Source: Isoptericola chiayiensis
GTDB lineage: Bacteria > Actinomycetota > Actinomycetes > Actinomycetales > Cellulomonadaceae
DNA: 64,000 bases
NCBI RefSeq assembly: GCF_013149805.1
Contig: NZ_JABEZT010000002.1
Location: 62,001-126,000, forward strand
Direction: 5' to 3'
Positions 17,201 through 24,092 of this stretch are shown piece by piece (position 1 is the stretch's first letter; every line of letters begins with the position of its first letter). A program made the translations under genes and the position numbers. Under the pieces are notes generated by a model. The model ran no database searches. It was given only the letters and a program-made list of their open reading frames with translations, and had not been told where the DNA came from.

Positions 17201-17787
17201 GCGTCGAGCTGTCCACCGCACGGCTCGAGGCGCTGGCCACGGCCGGGGCGCTGGAACCTTTGGGCGTCACCCGTCGCGAGGGGTTGTGGGCGGCCGGGGC
17301 GCTGGGCCAGGAGGGCCCCGGCACGCTCGAGGGGGTCAGCGTGGGCGTGACGGCTCCCGCGCTGCCGGGCATGGACCGCCTGGAGATCGACGTCGCCGAC
17401 ACCTGGGCGACCGGCATCACCCCGGACTCCACCTCACCCCTGGAGCACGTCCGCGCGGCGCTGGACCGCCAGGGGGTCCTCACGGTGGCCGCGGTGACGA
17501 CGACCGAGCCGGGCCGCCGCATCGCCGTCGGCGGGGTGGTCACCCACCGGCAGCGTCCGGGGACCGCCGGCGGGGTGACGTTCCTGTCCCTGGAGGACGA
17601 GACCGGGCTGCTCAACGTGATCTGCACGCCCGGGCTGTGGCGCCGGTTCCGGACGGTGGCCCGCGGCGCACCCGCCCTGGTGGTGCGCGGTCAGGTGGAG
17701 CAGGCCGACGGCGCGGTCAACCTGCTCGCCGAGCACCTCGCCGCGCTGCCCCTGCCGGTGGCGACCCGGTCGCGGGACTTCCGGTAG
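14158..17787 (+). CDS. dnaE2: Error-prone DNA polymerase DnaE2
   Basis: 1209 residues. The PHP domain starts at about residue 40 (RYAELHAHSAFSFLDGAS, then ALALTDHDGLYG). The C-family palm carries QGRGSAANSAVCYALGI and the metal-binding PDIDIDIESGRREEVIQHVY. The finger motif is RRAMGSKRS and the C-terminal OB domain (GVVTHRQRP...) ends SRDFR as in mycobacterial DnaE2. It inserts opposite lesions after SOS induction with ImuA'/ImuB. Two peculiarities make it about 110 residues longer than the mycobacterial protein: an N-terminal extension coded by an inverted repeat (14158-14238), and a hydrophilic insert of roughly 75 residues between ERWGSLRGPD and AAVLDLAERF. Confidence 0.96.
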   Translation: MTEPEVQRSVGAEERGARVERNRRLSHRSAPTEPRNRYAELHAHSAFSFLDGASHPAELAAEADRLGLEALALTDHDGLYGVVRFAEAARAVGLPTVFGAELHLPAPVPGAAPVLDEPTGVPDPRATHLLVLARGPDGYRNLSRAIATAHLEAGVKGKARYDLERLGAEADGQWLVLTGCRKGAVRRALEGGAAADGPDRLRAARRELDRLTAVFGPDNVAVEITATGDPRDADRHDALAALAHDAGLPLVATTAAHYARPRDADLAGALAAVRARSSLDDQDGWLPGAPTAHLRSAAEMARLHHRHPQAVPTAAELAAECAFDLHLVAPDLPPYPVPDSHDEASWLGELVRRGATDRYGPRPGTDDGGPGRDPAGRDGDPRAWAQIDHELRVITDLNFPGYFLVVYDLVEFCRREGILCQGRGSAANSAVCYALGITAVDAVHHGLLFERFLAPERDGPPDIDIDIESGRREEVIQHVYTRFGRTHAAQVANVISYRPRSAVRDAARALGYDVGQQDAWSKSIERWGSLRGPDPTSPAADRAAGAARASGGTPVTDRDRRKEQVAARWQHGAPDRPDGRVVDPLAVDGGLRRADDPHDVVPAHQPPSAEQEGHIPAAVLDLAERFLRLPRHLGIHSGGMVMCDRPVIEVCPVEWARMEGRTVLQWDKEDCADAGLVKFDLLGLGMLTAIRYAFEAVEERTGERPALHTLPEDDPRVYDLLCAADTVGVFQVESRAQMATLPRLQPRTFYDIVVEVALIRPGPIQGRSVHPYIERSRGREEVTYLHPLLEPSLRRTLGVPLFQEQLMQMAIDVAGFTPAESDRLRRAMGSKRSVERMEALRGRLFAGMTERGVPADVQEEIYDKLKAFADFGFPESHAYSFAFLVYASSWLKVHAPEAFYAGLLAAQPMGFYSPASLVADARRHGVRVLRPDVNASAALAGVEAVPDGSPPEDATGPPVGAGVGSGYVPLDVDAGLAVRLGLGAVRGLGDDVAERMVAERAVRGPFTDLRDLVRRVELSTARLEALATAGALEPLGVTRREGLWAAGALGQEGPGTLEGVSVGVTAPALPGMDRLEIDVADTWATGITPDSTSPLEHVRAALDRQGVLTVAAVTTTEPGRRIAVGGVVTHRQRPGTAGGVTFLSLEDETGLLNVICTPGLWRRFRTVARGAPALVVRGQVEQADGAVNLLAEHLAALPLPVATRSRDFR

Positions 17788-17846
17788 CGGCGCGCGAGCG
17801 GGACGACGACGGCCACGACCCGGGCAGGGTCTGGCACGATGCGCGC

Positions 17847-18578
17847 ATGCGACAGTGGCGATGGGGCGTGGTGCTCGCGGTGGCGATGGCGACGACGGGG
17901 TGTGCCGAGGCGGTCGGGACGGCGGGAGCCGACGGGACGGCGACGCCCGACCCGCAGGCCGACGCACCGGCCGGACCAGAGCTGCTGGCCGACCGGGCCG
18001 CCTATCACGGGATCCGCCCCGAGCTCGTGCTGATGGTGGACGGCTACCGGCCTGCCCCCGGCGGTGGGGGAGCCTACGGCGCCGACGGCTACGCGGCCGT
18101 GCTGGTCGCGGTGCTGCCGGAGGGCGAGCGCCCGGACGAGGACACCGACGTCGTCCTCCTCGCGGCGGAGCCGGGGCCCATCGACCTGGCCACGTGCCCC
18201 GCGATCCCCGTGCTGACGCCGACCGGTGCCGCGGCGGACGGCATGGTCGAGTGCGCGGCGGACGGTGACATGTTCGCCCGCACGGCCGGGACGTGGCGCG
18301 GGTACGCCGTGCAGCGCGACGCGGCGGTGGTCCGGCTGGACGGCGAGGACGTGGAGGCCGGTGCGCTGCGCGACGCGCTGGACTCGCTGCGCGTGCCGAC
18401 CGTCGGCGAGCTCGACGTGATCCTGCCGCCACCGCCCGCACCGCCGTCGCCGACCGCGTCGGACGGGACGACGCCGACACCCACCTCGACCTCGACGCCG
18501 AGCCCCGGGCCCGTCGAGCGCGGCGACCTGCCACCGGGAGACGGCGCCCCCGACAACAGCGTCGGCCTCGGCGGCTGA
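17847..18578 (+). CDS. Putative secreted lipoprotein of unknown function
   Basis: 243 residues. A short lipoprotein signal (Arg2/Arg5, hydrophobic VVLAVAMA) ends in a lipobox-like TTGC with Cys19 as the lipidated residue, so the protein is expected on the outer face of the membrane. The middle has two Cys (ATCPAIPV and MVECAAD) that could form a disulphide. The C-terminal 50 residues are a Pro/Thr/Ser-rich linker, probably extended and possibly glycosylated. There is no recognisable domain. It lies 59 bp after dnaE2 and could be read through from it. Confidence 0.75.
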   Translation: MRQWRWGVVLAVAMATTGCAEAVGTAGADGTATPDPQADAPAGPELLADRAAYHGIRPELVLMVDGYRPAPGGGGAYGADGYAAVLVAVLPEGERPDEDTDVVLLAAEPGPIDLATCPAIPVLTPTGAAADGMVECAADGDMFARTAGTWRGYAVQRDAAVVRLDGEDVEAGALRDALDSLRVPTVGELDVILPPPPAPPSPTASDGTTPTPTSTSTPSPGPVERGDLPPGDGAPDNSVGLGG

Positions 18579-18731
18579 CACGCCGCAAGCGCCCCGACTT
18601 GCACCCGACCACCGTTCCGCGTTCCGATGTGGGACGTGCGCGTGCTCGGTCCCACCCGAGGGTGAGCGTCACGAGCACGCCGCGAGCATGAGACGCCACG
18701 ATCCCGGGACGATCCGGGAGAAGGGAGAACC

Positions 18732-19631
18732 ATGACCGCCACGACGGACGTCACCACCGACCTGTACCCGACGCGGCTCGCCGAGCCGGGAGAGGTCGTC
18801 GAGCGGGAGCACCCCACCGTGTGGGGCCGGCCCGAGGACGGCCCGTTCGACGCCGAGGCCCTGGACGCCCACGCCGAGCGCGGCTTCTCGATCCTCAACG
18901 ACTTCATCACCCCCGACGAGGTGCGGCAGTACAGCGCGGAGCTGAACCGCCTGTCCACGGACGAGAGCATCCAGGGCGACCACCGCGTCGTCACGGAGAA
19001 GACCTCCGGCGAGGTCCGCTCGATCTTCGAGGTCACGCAGCTCAGCGAGCAGATCGAGGCCCTCAGCCGTGACCCGCGGCTGCTCGACCGTGCCCGCCAG
19101 CTGCTCGGCTCGGACGTGTACCTGCACCAGACGCGCGTGAACTACATGCCGGGCTACAAGGGTGCCGGGTTCTACTGGCACTCCGACTTCGAGACCTGGC
19201 ACGCCGAGGACGGCATGCCCGCCCCGCGGGCCGTGAGCTGCTCCATCGCGCTCACGCCGAACTACCCCTACAACGGCGGCCTGATGGTCATGCCGGGATC
19301 CCACCGCAGCTACGTGCCGTGCGTGGGCGAGACCCCGGCCGACTACCACAAGGACTCGCTCAAGGAGCAGAAGATCGGCGTCCCCACCGAGGAGGCCATC
19401 ACCGAGCTCGCGTGGAAGTACGGCGTCGACCAGTTCACCGGGCCCGCCGGATCGGCCCTGTGGTTCGACTGCAACATTATGCACGGGTCCGGCAACAACA
19501 TCACGCCGTTCCCGCGCTCGAACATCTTCCTGGTGTTCAACAGCGTCGAGAACACGCTCACCGAGCCGTACAGCGCGCCCGCGCCGCGGCCCGAGCACAT
19601 CGGCAGCCGCGACTTCACGCCGCTGCGGTAG
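18732..19631 (+). CDS. ectD: Ectoine hydroxylase (EctD)
   Basis: 299 residues of the phytanoyl-CoA-dioxygenase superfamily with the EctD signature FYWHSDFETWHAEDGMPAPR. The iron ligands are His150, Asp152 and His251 (MHGSGNN). It converts ectoine to 5-hydroxyectoine with O2 and 2-oxoglutarate. A GAAGGGAGAA ribosome site precedes the ATG. No ectA, ectB or ectC is in the window: upstream is a lipoprotein and downstream a convergent kinase. The gene is therefore an orphan here. The substrate must come from ectABC elsewhere or from uptake. Confidence 0.95.
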   Translation: MTATTDVTTDLYPTRLAEPGEVVEREHPTVWGRPEDGPFDAEALDAHAERGFSILNDFITPDEVRQYSAELNRLSTDESIQGDHRVVTEKTSGEVRSIFEVTQLSEQIEALSRDPRLLDRARQLLGSDVYLHQTRVNYMPGYKGAGFYWHSDFETWHAEDGMPAPRAVSCSIALTPNYPYNGGLMVMPGSHRSYVPCVGETPADYHKDSLKEQKIGVPTEEAITELAWKYGVDQFTGPAGSALWFDCNIMHGSGNNITPFPRSNIFLVFNSVENTLTEPYSAPAPRPEHIGSRDFTPLR

Positions 19632-19696
19632 GTCCGGGAGCGGGGCTGGTCCGGGCACACCGTGCCCGGCTCAGGTCGGCCGCCGGTCTCACCCCA

Positions 19697-19734
19697 CGAC
19701 GCCGGGACGTCCAGCAGGGCGTCCCGGCGTCGTC
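19697..19734. terminator. Bidirectional terminator between ectD and the RIO kinase
   Basis: Perfect 14-bp stem (19697-19710 with 19721-19734) around a 10-nt loop, in the gap between two convergent genes. Confidence 0.85.
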
Positions 19735-19739
19735 GTGTC

Positions 19740-20597
19740 TCACCATGCCTGGGCGAACACGTCCGCGAACAGCTCGTCGGCGTCCACCGCCAGGCCGCGC
19801 GCCGCGAACCAGTCGCACATCGTGCGGCAGTCCCGGTGCAGCAGGTCCGCACCGAACGGGTTGGCCACCAGGTCGACCACCTGGGGCAGGTCGATCACCA
19901 CCAGCCGCTCGTCGTGGACCAGCACGTTGTACGGCGACAGGTCGCCGTGCACCCAGCCGAGCCGTGCCAGCATGCCCATCGCGGTGCGCAGCTCGTCGAA
20001 CCAGTCGGCCAGCAGCGACGCCCCGGGGCGCTCGCGGGCGAGCCGGGGTGCGGCCACCGGCGTGCCGTCGTCGTCCACGGTCCCGACGAACTCCATGAGG
20101 AGCTCGGTGCCGTCGACCTGGACGGGATAGGGCACGGCGGCGCCGGCGTCCCACAGGGCGCACAGGGTGGTGAACTCGGCGTCGGCCCACTGGGTGGCGC
20201 GCACGGCGCGTCCCCAGGACGACCTGCGGTCCTCGATCGCCCGCTGGTCGCGGGTGCGGCGCACGCGCCGGCCGTCGGTGTAGGTGCTGTCGCGGTGGAA
20301 CTGGCGGTGGTCGGGGTCGCGGTACCGCTTGGCCGCGAGCAGGCAGGTGCGGTCCGGGTCGTCGGGGACGGCGCGCTCGACCAGGAAGACGTCCGCCTCC
20401 TTGCCGGTCTTGAGGACGCCGAGCTCGGTGTCGAGGGCGGCGTCGGCGGTCACGAGCCAGTCGGGTCGTGGCTGCGGGCCGCGCTGGCCCTTGGCCACGG
20501 AGGTCCAGGTGGACCAGCGTTGGTCGGGGCCGGGTCCGACGGCGGCGTCGCCGGACTCGAGCGTGAGGCGGACGGGTTCGGGGGAGTGCAGAGGCAC
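19740..20597 (-). CDS. RIO-family serine protein kinase
   Basis: 285 residues from a GTG with a GAGGAG site. RIO features: the Gly-poor nucleotide loop TELGVLKTGKEADVFLV, the catalytic loop GWVHGDLSPYNVLV, and the metal-binding VVIDLPQVVDLVANPFGADLLHRD. RIO kinases autophosphorylate and in eukaryotes and archaea act in small-subunit ribosome maturation. The bacterial role is not established. A 21-residue ORF with a strong ribosome site and a hairpin lies just upstream on the same strand and may control expression. Confidence 0.92.
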   Translation of the reverse strand: MPLHSPEPVRLTLESGDAAVGPGPDQRWSTWTSVAKGQRGPQPRPDWLVTADAALDTELGVLKTGKEADVFLVERAVPDDPDRTCLLAAKRYRDPDHRQFHRDSTYTDGRRVRRTRDQRAIEDRRSSWGRAVRATQWADAEFTTLCALWDAGAAVPYPVQVDGTELLMEFVGTVDDDGTPVAAPRLARERPGASLLADWFDELRTAMGMLARLGWVHGDLSPYNVLVHDERLVVIDLPQVVDLVANPFGADLLHRDCRTMCDWFAARGLAVDADELFADVFAQAW

Positions 20598-20618
20598 GGG
20601 TGGGCTCCTCGGGAGGGT

Positions 20619-20635
20619 GAGGGGCCGGGCCCCTC
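20619..20635 (-). promoter_or_regulatory. Hairpin between leader ORF and RIO kinase start
   Basis: GAGGGGCCGGGCCCCTC forms a 7-bp GC stem with a 3-nt loop. It overlaps the stop of the 21-codon ORF and ends 21 nt before the kinase GTG, so ribosomes finishing the small ORF would melt it. Confidence 0.5.
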
Positions 20636-20699
20636 AGGTGCGGGTGGTGTCCGCCCGTCCCGTCGTGGCCGGGAGGGCGCGCGTGACGACGTCGTCCAT
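20634..20699 (-). CDS. Small leader ORF (21 aa) upstream of the RIO kinase
   Basis: MDDVVTRALPATTGRADTTRT, preceded by AAGGAGG at ideal distance, which is a better ribosome site than most genes in the window. A GATAAT -10-like hexamer lies further upstream at 20788-20793 on the same strand. The stop falls in a hairpin just before the kinase. Thr makes up 5 of 21 residues and Arg 3, which is compatible with a translation-sensing leader, but the product could also be a free small protein. Confidence 0.5.
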   Translation of the reverse strand: MDDVVTRALPATTGRADTTRT

Positions 20700-20798
20700 C
20701 GCTTCGTCCTCCTTCTGCTCGTGGACGCACCGGTCGTGCGTCGTGCCCCGATCGTGGCGCAACGGCGGCGGGCCGGTCCAGCGAATTATCGTGACCGG

Positions 20799-21620
20799 AT
20801 GGGATTCGAGGTCGTGGCGGACGGTGTGCTGGTCCGCACGAGCCGGAGGCTGTGCACGACGACGTCGCTCCTGCTGGGCGGGAGCGGTCCGCACGGGCGG
20901 GGTGCGGTCCTCGTCGACCCGGCCTGGGAGCCGGACGAGCTCGCCGCCGTCGCCGCCGAGGCCCGCGAGCGCGAGGTGGGGGTGCTGGCGGGGTTCGCGA
21001 CGCACGCCCACCATGACCACCTGCTGTGGCCTCCGGGGCTCGCCGGGCCGGTGCCGCGGTGGGCCACGGCGACGACGGCGCGGATCGCGCGGCGCGAGCG
21101 CGCCCGACTGCTGGCCGAGGCCGGCCAGGATGCGGCACGGTACGGCGGCCGGCCGCCGACGCCGGAGATGCTCGATCTGCTCGGCCGGGTCGACGCGCTG
21201 CCGGCGGGGGCCACGGCGGTGCCGGACCCGCTCGGCCTGCTCCCACGTGTGGAGGTCGTCGAGCACGACGCGCACGCGCCCGGTCATGCGGCGCTGTGGT
21301 TGCCCGGTCCGCACGTGCTGCTCGCCGGGGACATGCTCAGCGACGTCGAGCCGCCGCTGGTGCTGGACGAGATCACCGGCACGGGCGGGCTCGGGGGTTA
21401 CCGGGCCGGGCTGGAGACGCTGGCGCCGTACGCGGCGCGGGCGTCCGTCGTCGTGCCGGGTCACGGGACACCGACGGCGAGGGGCGCCGAGCGGTTGGAC
21501 GCCGACCGGCGCTATCTCGACGCCGTCGCAGCGGGCAGGGAACCCGACGACGTGCGGCTCGGCACGCCCGACGGCCGGGCGGCGTACGAGGAGCTCTGCA
21601 GCGCCCTGCGCGGAGGGTGA
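20799..21620 (+). CDS. MBL-fold metallo-hydrolase
   Basis: 273 residues. The metal site is formed by THAHHDHL (HxHxDH), the bridging Asp in LLAGDMLSD and the His in VVPGHGTP, so a dinuclear metal hydrolase is expected. An additional His is in EHDAHAPGHAALWL. The substrate is unknown. Glyoxalase II-like and alkyl-thioester hydrolases have this layout. The start is divergent from the RIO leader, and the end converges on the next gene with a 4-bp gap. Confidence 0.87.
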   Translation: MGFEVVADGVLVRTSRRLCTTTSLLLGGSGPHGRGAVLVDPAWEPDELAAVAAEAREREVGVLAGFATHAHHDHLLWPPGLAGPVPRWATATTARIARRERARLLAEAGQDAARYGGRPPTPEMLDLLGRVDALPAGATAVPDPLGLLPRVEVVEHDAHAPGHAALWLPGPHVLLAGDMLSDVEPPLVLDEITGTGGLGGYRAGLETLAPYAARASVVVPGHGTPTARGAERLDADRRYLDAVAAGREPDDVRLGTPDGRAAYEELCSALRGG

Positions 21621-21624
21621 GGCG

Positions 21625-22461
21625 TCAGCCCAGCACGGACCGTGTCGCCGCCGCCGCCAGGTCCGTGGCCGACGCCCAGGCGCCGGCGGTGTCGAACCCC
21701 ATCTGGTCCAGCATCGCCCACGCGACGCCGACCAGGGCGTAGATGCTGACCGGGGTCATGACGACCCACTCGCGCCAGGAGCCGGCGTCGCCGAGCAGCG
21801 GCAGCGAGAGGTTGCCGCGAGGGCTCCACATGTCGTCGAAGGGCAGCCAGCGGTGGCGGCGCACCCACCGCGGGGAGCGGAACCGCAGCGGCCACAGCAG
21901 CGGGACACCGCGCGTGGTCAGGAAGTCGCCCAGGATGTGCACCGCGCAGCCGAGACCGACGCAGAACGGCATCCAGTACCACTCCTCGGGTGCGAAGACG
22001 GCCACGAACGCCGCCAGCGAGACCGACAGGCTCCACGTCCACCAGCGCCGCTGCCCGGTGAGCTTCAGGGCACGGACGGCGAACGCGATCAGGACCACGG
22101 CCATGATCCCCGGACCGATCAGCACCTCGCCGAAGCGCTCCGTGCGCACCGTCAGCTGACCCATGAGCCACGCGATCGCCGTGAACACCGCGATCCCGAC
22201 CAGCGAGTGCGTGCCGTTGCGGTGCCCGCCGGAGACCGTGGACACGAACTTGGTCAGGCCCTCGGAGACCGGGGGCAGGGAGTGCGAGATGGTGCCGTTG
22301 TGGTGGTCGGCGTCGGGCAGCAGGGCGGCACCCGCGCAGACGAGGGCGCCCGTCATGATGCCGACGTCGGACACCGGGTACCAGCCGAACGCGATCGGCG
22401 TCGTCGCGGTGACGGCCACCCAGGCGGCCGCCCCGGAGGCGGCGTGGTGCCCACCCATCAT
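21625..22461 (-). CDS. YdjM-like metal-dependent membrane hydrolase family protein
   Basis: 278 residues. The N-terminus MMGGHHAASGAAAW and the LLPDADHHNGTISHSLPP and GGHRNGTHSLVG segments are the His/Asp clusters of the YdjM/DUF457 family. They lie among five or so hydrophobic helices. Members are inner-membrane proteins, often DNA-damage-inducible in other bacteria. I see no LexA box here. Activity is unproven. Confidence 0.85.
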   Translation of the reverse strand: MMGGHHAASGAAAWVAVTATTPIAFGWYPVSDVGIMTGALVCAGAALLPDADHHNGTISHSLPPVSEGLTKFVSTVSGGHRNGTHSLVGIAVFTAIAWLMGQLTVRTERFGEVLIGPGIMAVVLIAFAVRALKLTGQRRWWTWSLSVSLAAFVAVFAPEEWYWMPFCVGLGCAVHILGDFLTTRGVPLLWPLRFRSPRWVRRHRWLPFDDMWSPRGNLSLPLLGDAGSWREWVVMTPVSIYALVGVAWAMLDQMGFDTAGAWASATDLAAAATRSVLG

Positions 22462-22524
22462 GGCGCGTGTGCTCCTTCGTCCGGTCTGGGCGCGATGACC
22501 GTTTGGTCCGCGCCGAGGCGGACG

Positions 22525-23022
22525 CTACACGTCGCCCCCGACACCCCGGAAACCGGCTCTGGCCAGCACGCCCGCCACGTCCGGCGGGGACCATCCCGCG
22601 GGCTTGAGCACCTTGCCGTCCGCACGGCGCAGCGCCACGCCGTCCGGGCCGAGCTTGGCCATGTTCGAGGCGTGGATCGCGGCGAACACCTCGTCGCCGG
22701 GGATGCCGCACTCCAGCTCGAGGCCGTGCAGCACGTAGCGCAGGTCGCCGGTGGCGTCGGCGGTCCCGACGGGGTCGGCGGCGTCGGTGGGGGAGTCGAT
22801 CACGGCGGTGACGGCCCGTTCGACGACGGCGCGGGCGTCCGGACCGAGGATCGCGCCGGTGAGCTCGGCGAACTCCTCGGCCACGAGGCGGTAGCGCATC
22901 CGCAGCCGGTCGTCCGGCAGGGCCAGGTCCACGGCGTCGCGCACGGGCACGTCGAAGGCCTCGTGGAACGCGCGGACCATCTCGCGCTCCGTGGGCTCGT
23001 CGTTCGGGTGGTCGGTCGACAT
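22525..23022 (-). CDS. MazG/PRA-PH-like all-alpha NTP pyrophosphohydrolase
   Basis: 165 residues. A helix with RLVAEEFAELTGAI and a later ADATGDLRYVLHGLELE supply the EExxE...D metal-binding residues of the all-alpha NTP pyrophosphatase superfamily. This form resembles the phage- and Cof-associated phosphoribosyl-ATP pyrophosphohydrolase-like family. It probably hydrolyses a non-standard or excess nucleotide. It is 10 bp downstream of glucose dehydrogenase on the same strand, but the ribosome site is weak. Confidence 0.75.
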   Translation of the reverse strand: MSTDHPNDEPTEREMVRAFHEAFDVPVRDAVDLALPDDRLRMRYRLVAEEFAELTGAILGPDARAVVERAVTAVIDSPTDAADPVGTADATGDLRYVLHGLELECGIPGDEVFAAIHASNMAKLGPDGVALRRADGKVLKPAGWSPPDVAGVLARAGFRGVGGDV

Positions 23023-23032
23023 GATCGGGACG

Positions 23033-24082
23033 CTAGCCGATGTCCACGACGACCTTGACGTCGTCGTCGTGCCGGTCGAACGCCTCGGTGGCGCGCTCCA
23101 GCGGGACGCGCCGGGTGATGAGCCGGGCGAGCCAGTCGGCGTCCGCACGCGCCAGGACCTCGGCGCCCGTGCGGTAGTGGCTCATGTTGGCGTTGACGGA
23201 GCCGACGATCACGTCGTTCTCCAGCACCACGGAGCGGTTGGCGGCGCCGGCGTCGACGGGGACGTGCCGACCCGACGACGACACCCCGGTGAGCACGGTG
23301 ATGCCGTACGGCTTGGTCGAGGTGAACGTGTCGACCACGACGGCCGGCGCCCCGGTGCACTCGATGATGATGCCCGGGTCGACGGCGTCGGCCACGGTCG
23401 GCAGGTCCTCGTGGTGGTACGTGGCCCCCAGGGACCGCACGAGGTCCGGCTTGGGGCCGTCGGTGACCTGGTCGAGGACGTGCACGTCCAGGCCGCGCTG
23501 CACGCCGATGAGCGCGGCGAGCAGGCCGATGGGACCAGCGCCGGTGACCACGACGGTGCGCGGGTCGAACCAGCCGCGGTTGCCGATCTTGTCGACCTGG
23601 TCCCAGGCCTTCGCGACGACGGTCGTCGGTTCCAGGAGCACACCGACGTCGGCGAGGGACGGCTCGAGCCGCACCGCGTGGTCCGGGGCGATGGTCCACT
23701 GCTCGGCGGCGAACCCGTCGAGCTCCTTGATGCCGTGCTCGGTGAACAGCCCGTTGCGGCACATGTCCCACTCGCCGTGGGCGCAGGCTCCGCAGGGCAC
23801 CGGGTCGGGGCGACGCACCACGCCGACCACCAGGTCGCCGACGGCGAATCCCGAACCGTCCGGTGCCTCGCGGACCCGGCCGAGGGACTCGTGCCCGACG
23901 ATCAGCCGCTCGTGGCCCGGAGGCGCGGCCCCGTGCTCGCCGTCGGCGATCTCGTGGTCCGTGCCGCAGATGCCGACGGCCACGCCGTCGACCAGCAGCT
24001 CGTCGGGTGCGCGGTCACGGTCGGCGACGTCGGTGACGGCGAGGGTGCCGGGACGGCCGGGGACGACGGTGAGGGCTCGCAC
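23033..24082 (-). CDS. Glucose 1-dehydrogenase, zinc-dependent MDR family
   Basis: 349 residues from a GTG with a GAGGAGGAG site. Catalytic-zinc residues: Cys in GICGTDHEI and the GHES motif. NGLFTEHGIKELDGFAAE is diagnostic of the archaeal/actinobacterial glucose dehydrogenase group. The Rossmann motif is VTGAGPIGLLAA. It oxidises glucose to gluconolactone with NAD(P)+. It follows the GH15 gene by 10 bp, so glucose released by that hydrolase is the obvious substrate. Confidence 0.9.
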   Translation of the reverse strand: MRALTVVPGRPGTLAVTDVADRDRAPDELLVDGVAVGICGTDHEIADGEHGAAPPGHERLIVGHESLGRVREAPDGSGFAVGDLVVGVVRRPDPVPCGACAHGEWDMCRNGLFTEHGIKELDGFAAEQWTIAPDHAVRLEPSLADVGVLLEPTTVVAKAWDQVDKIGNRGWFDPRTVVVTGAGPIGLLAALIGVQRGLDVHVLDQVTDGPKPDLVRSLGATYHHEDLPTVADAVDPGIIIECTGAPAVVVDTFTSTKPYGITVLTGVSSSGRHVPVDAGAANRSVVLENDVIVGSVNANMSHYRTGAEVLARADADWLARLITRRVPLERATEAFDRHDDDVKVVVDIG

Positions 24083-24092
24083 GGGCTCCTCC

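Noticed and set aside
19662-20797. Long plus-strand frame leading into the MBL hydrolase gene
   Set aside because: It is the antisense of the RIO kinase. The hydrolase starts at 20799, where the family N-terminus begins.
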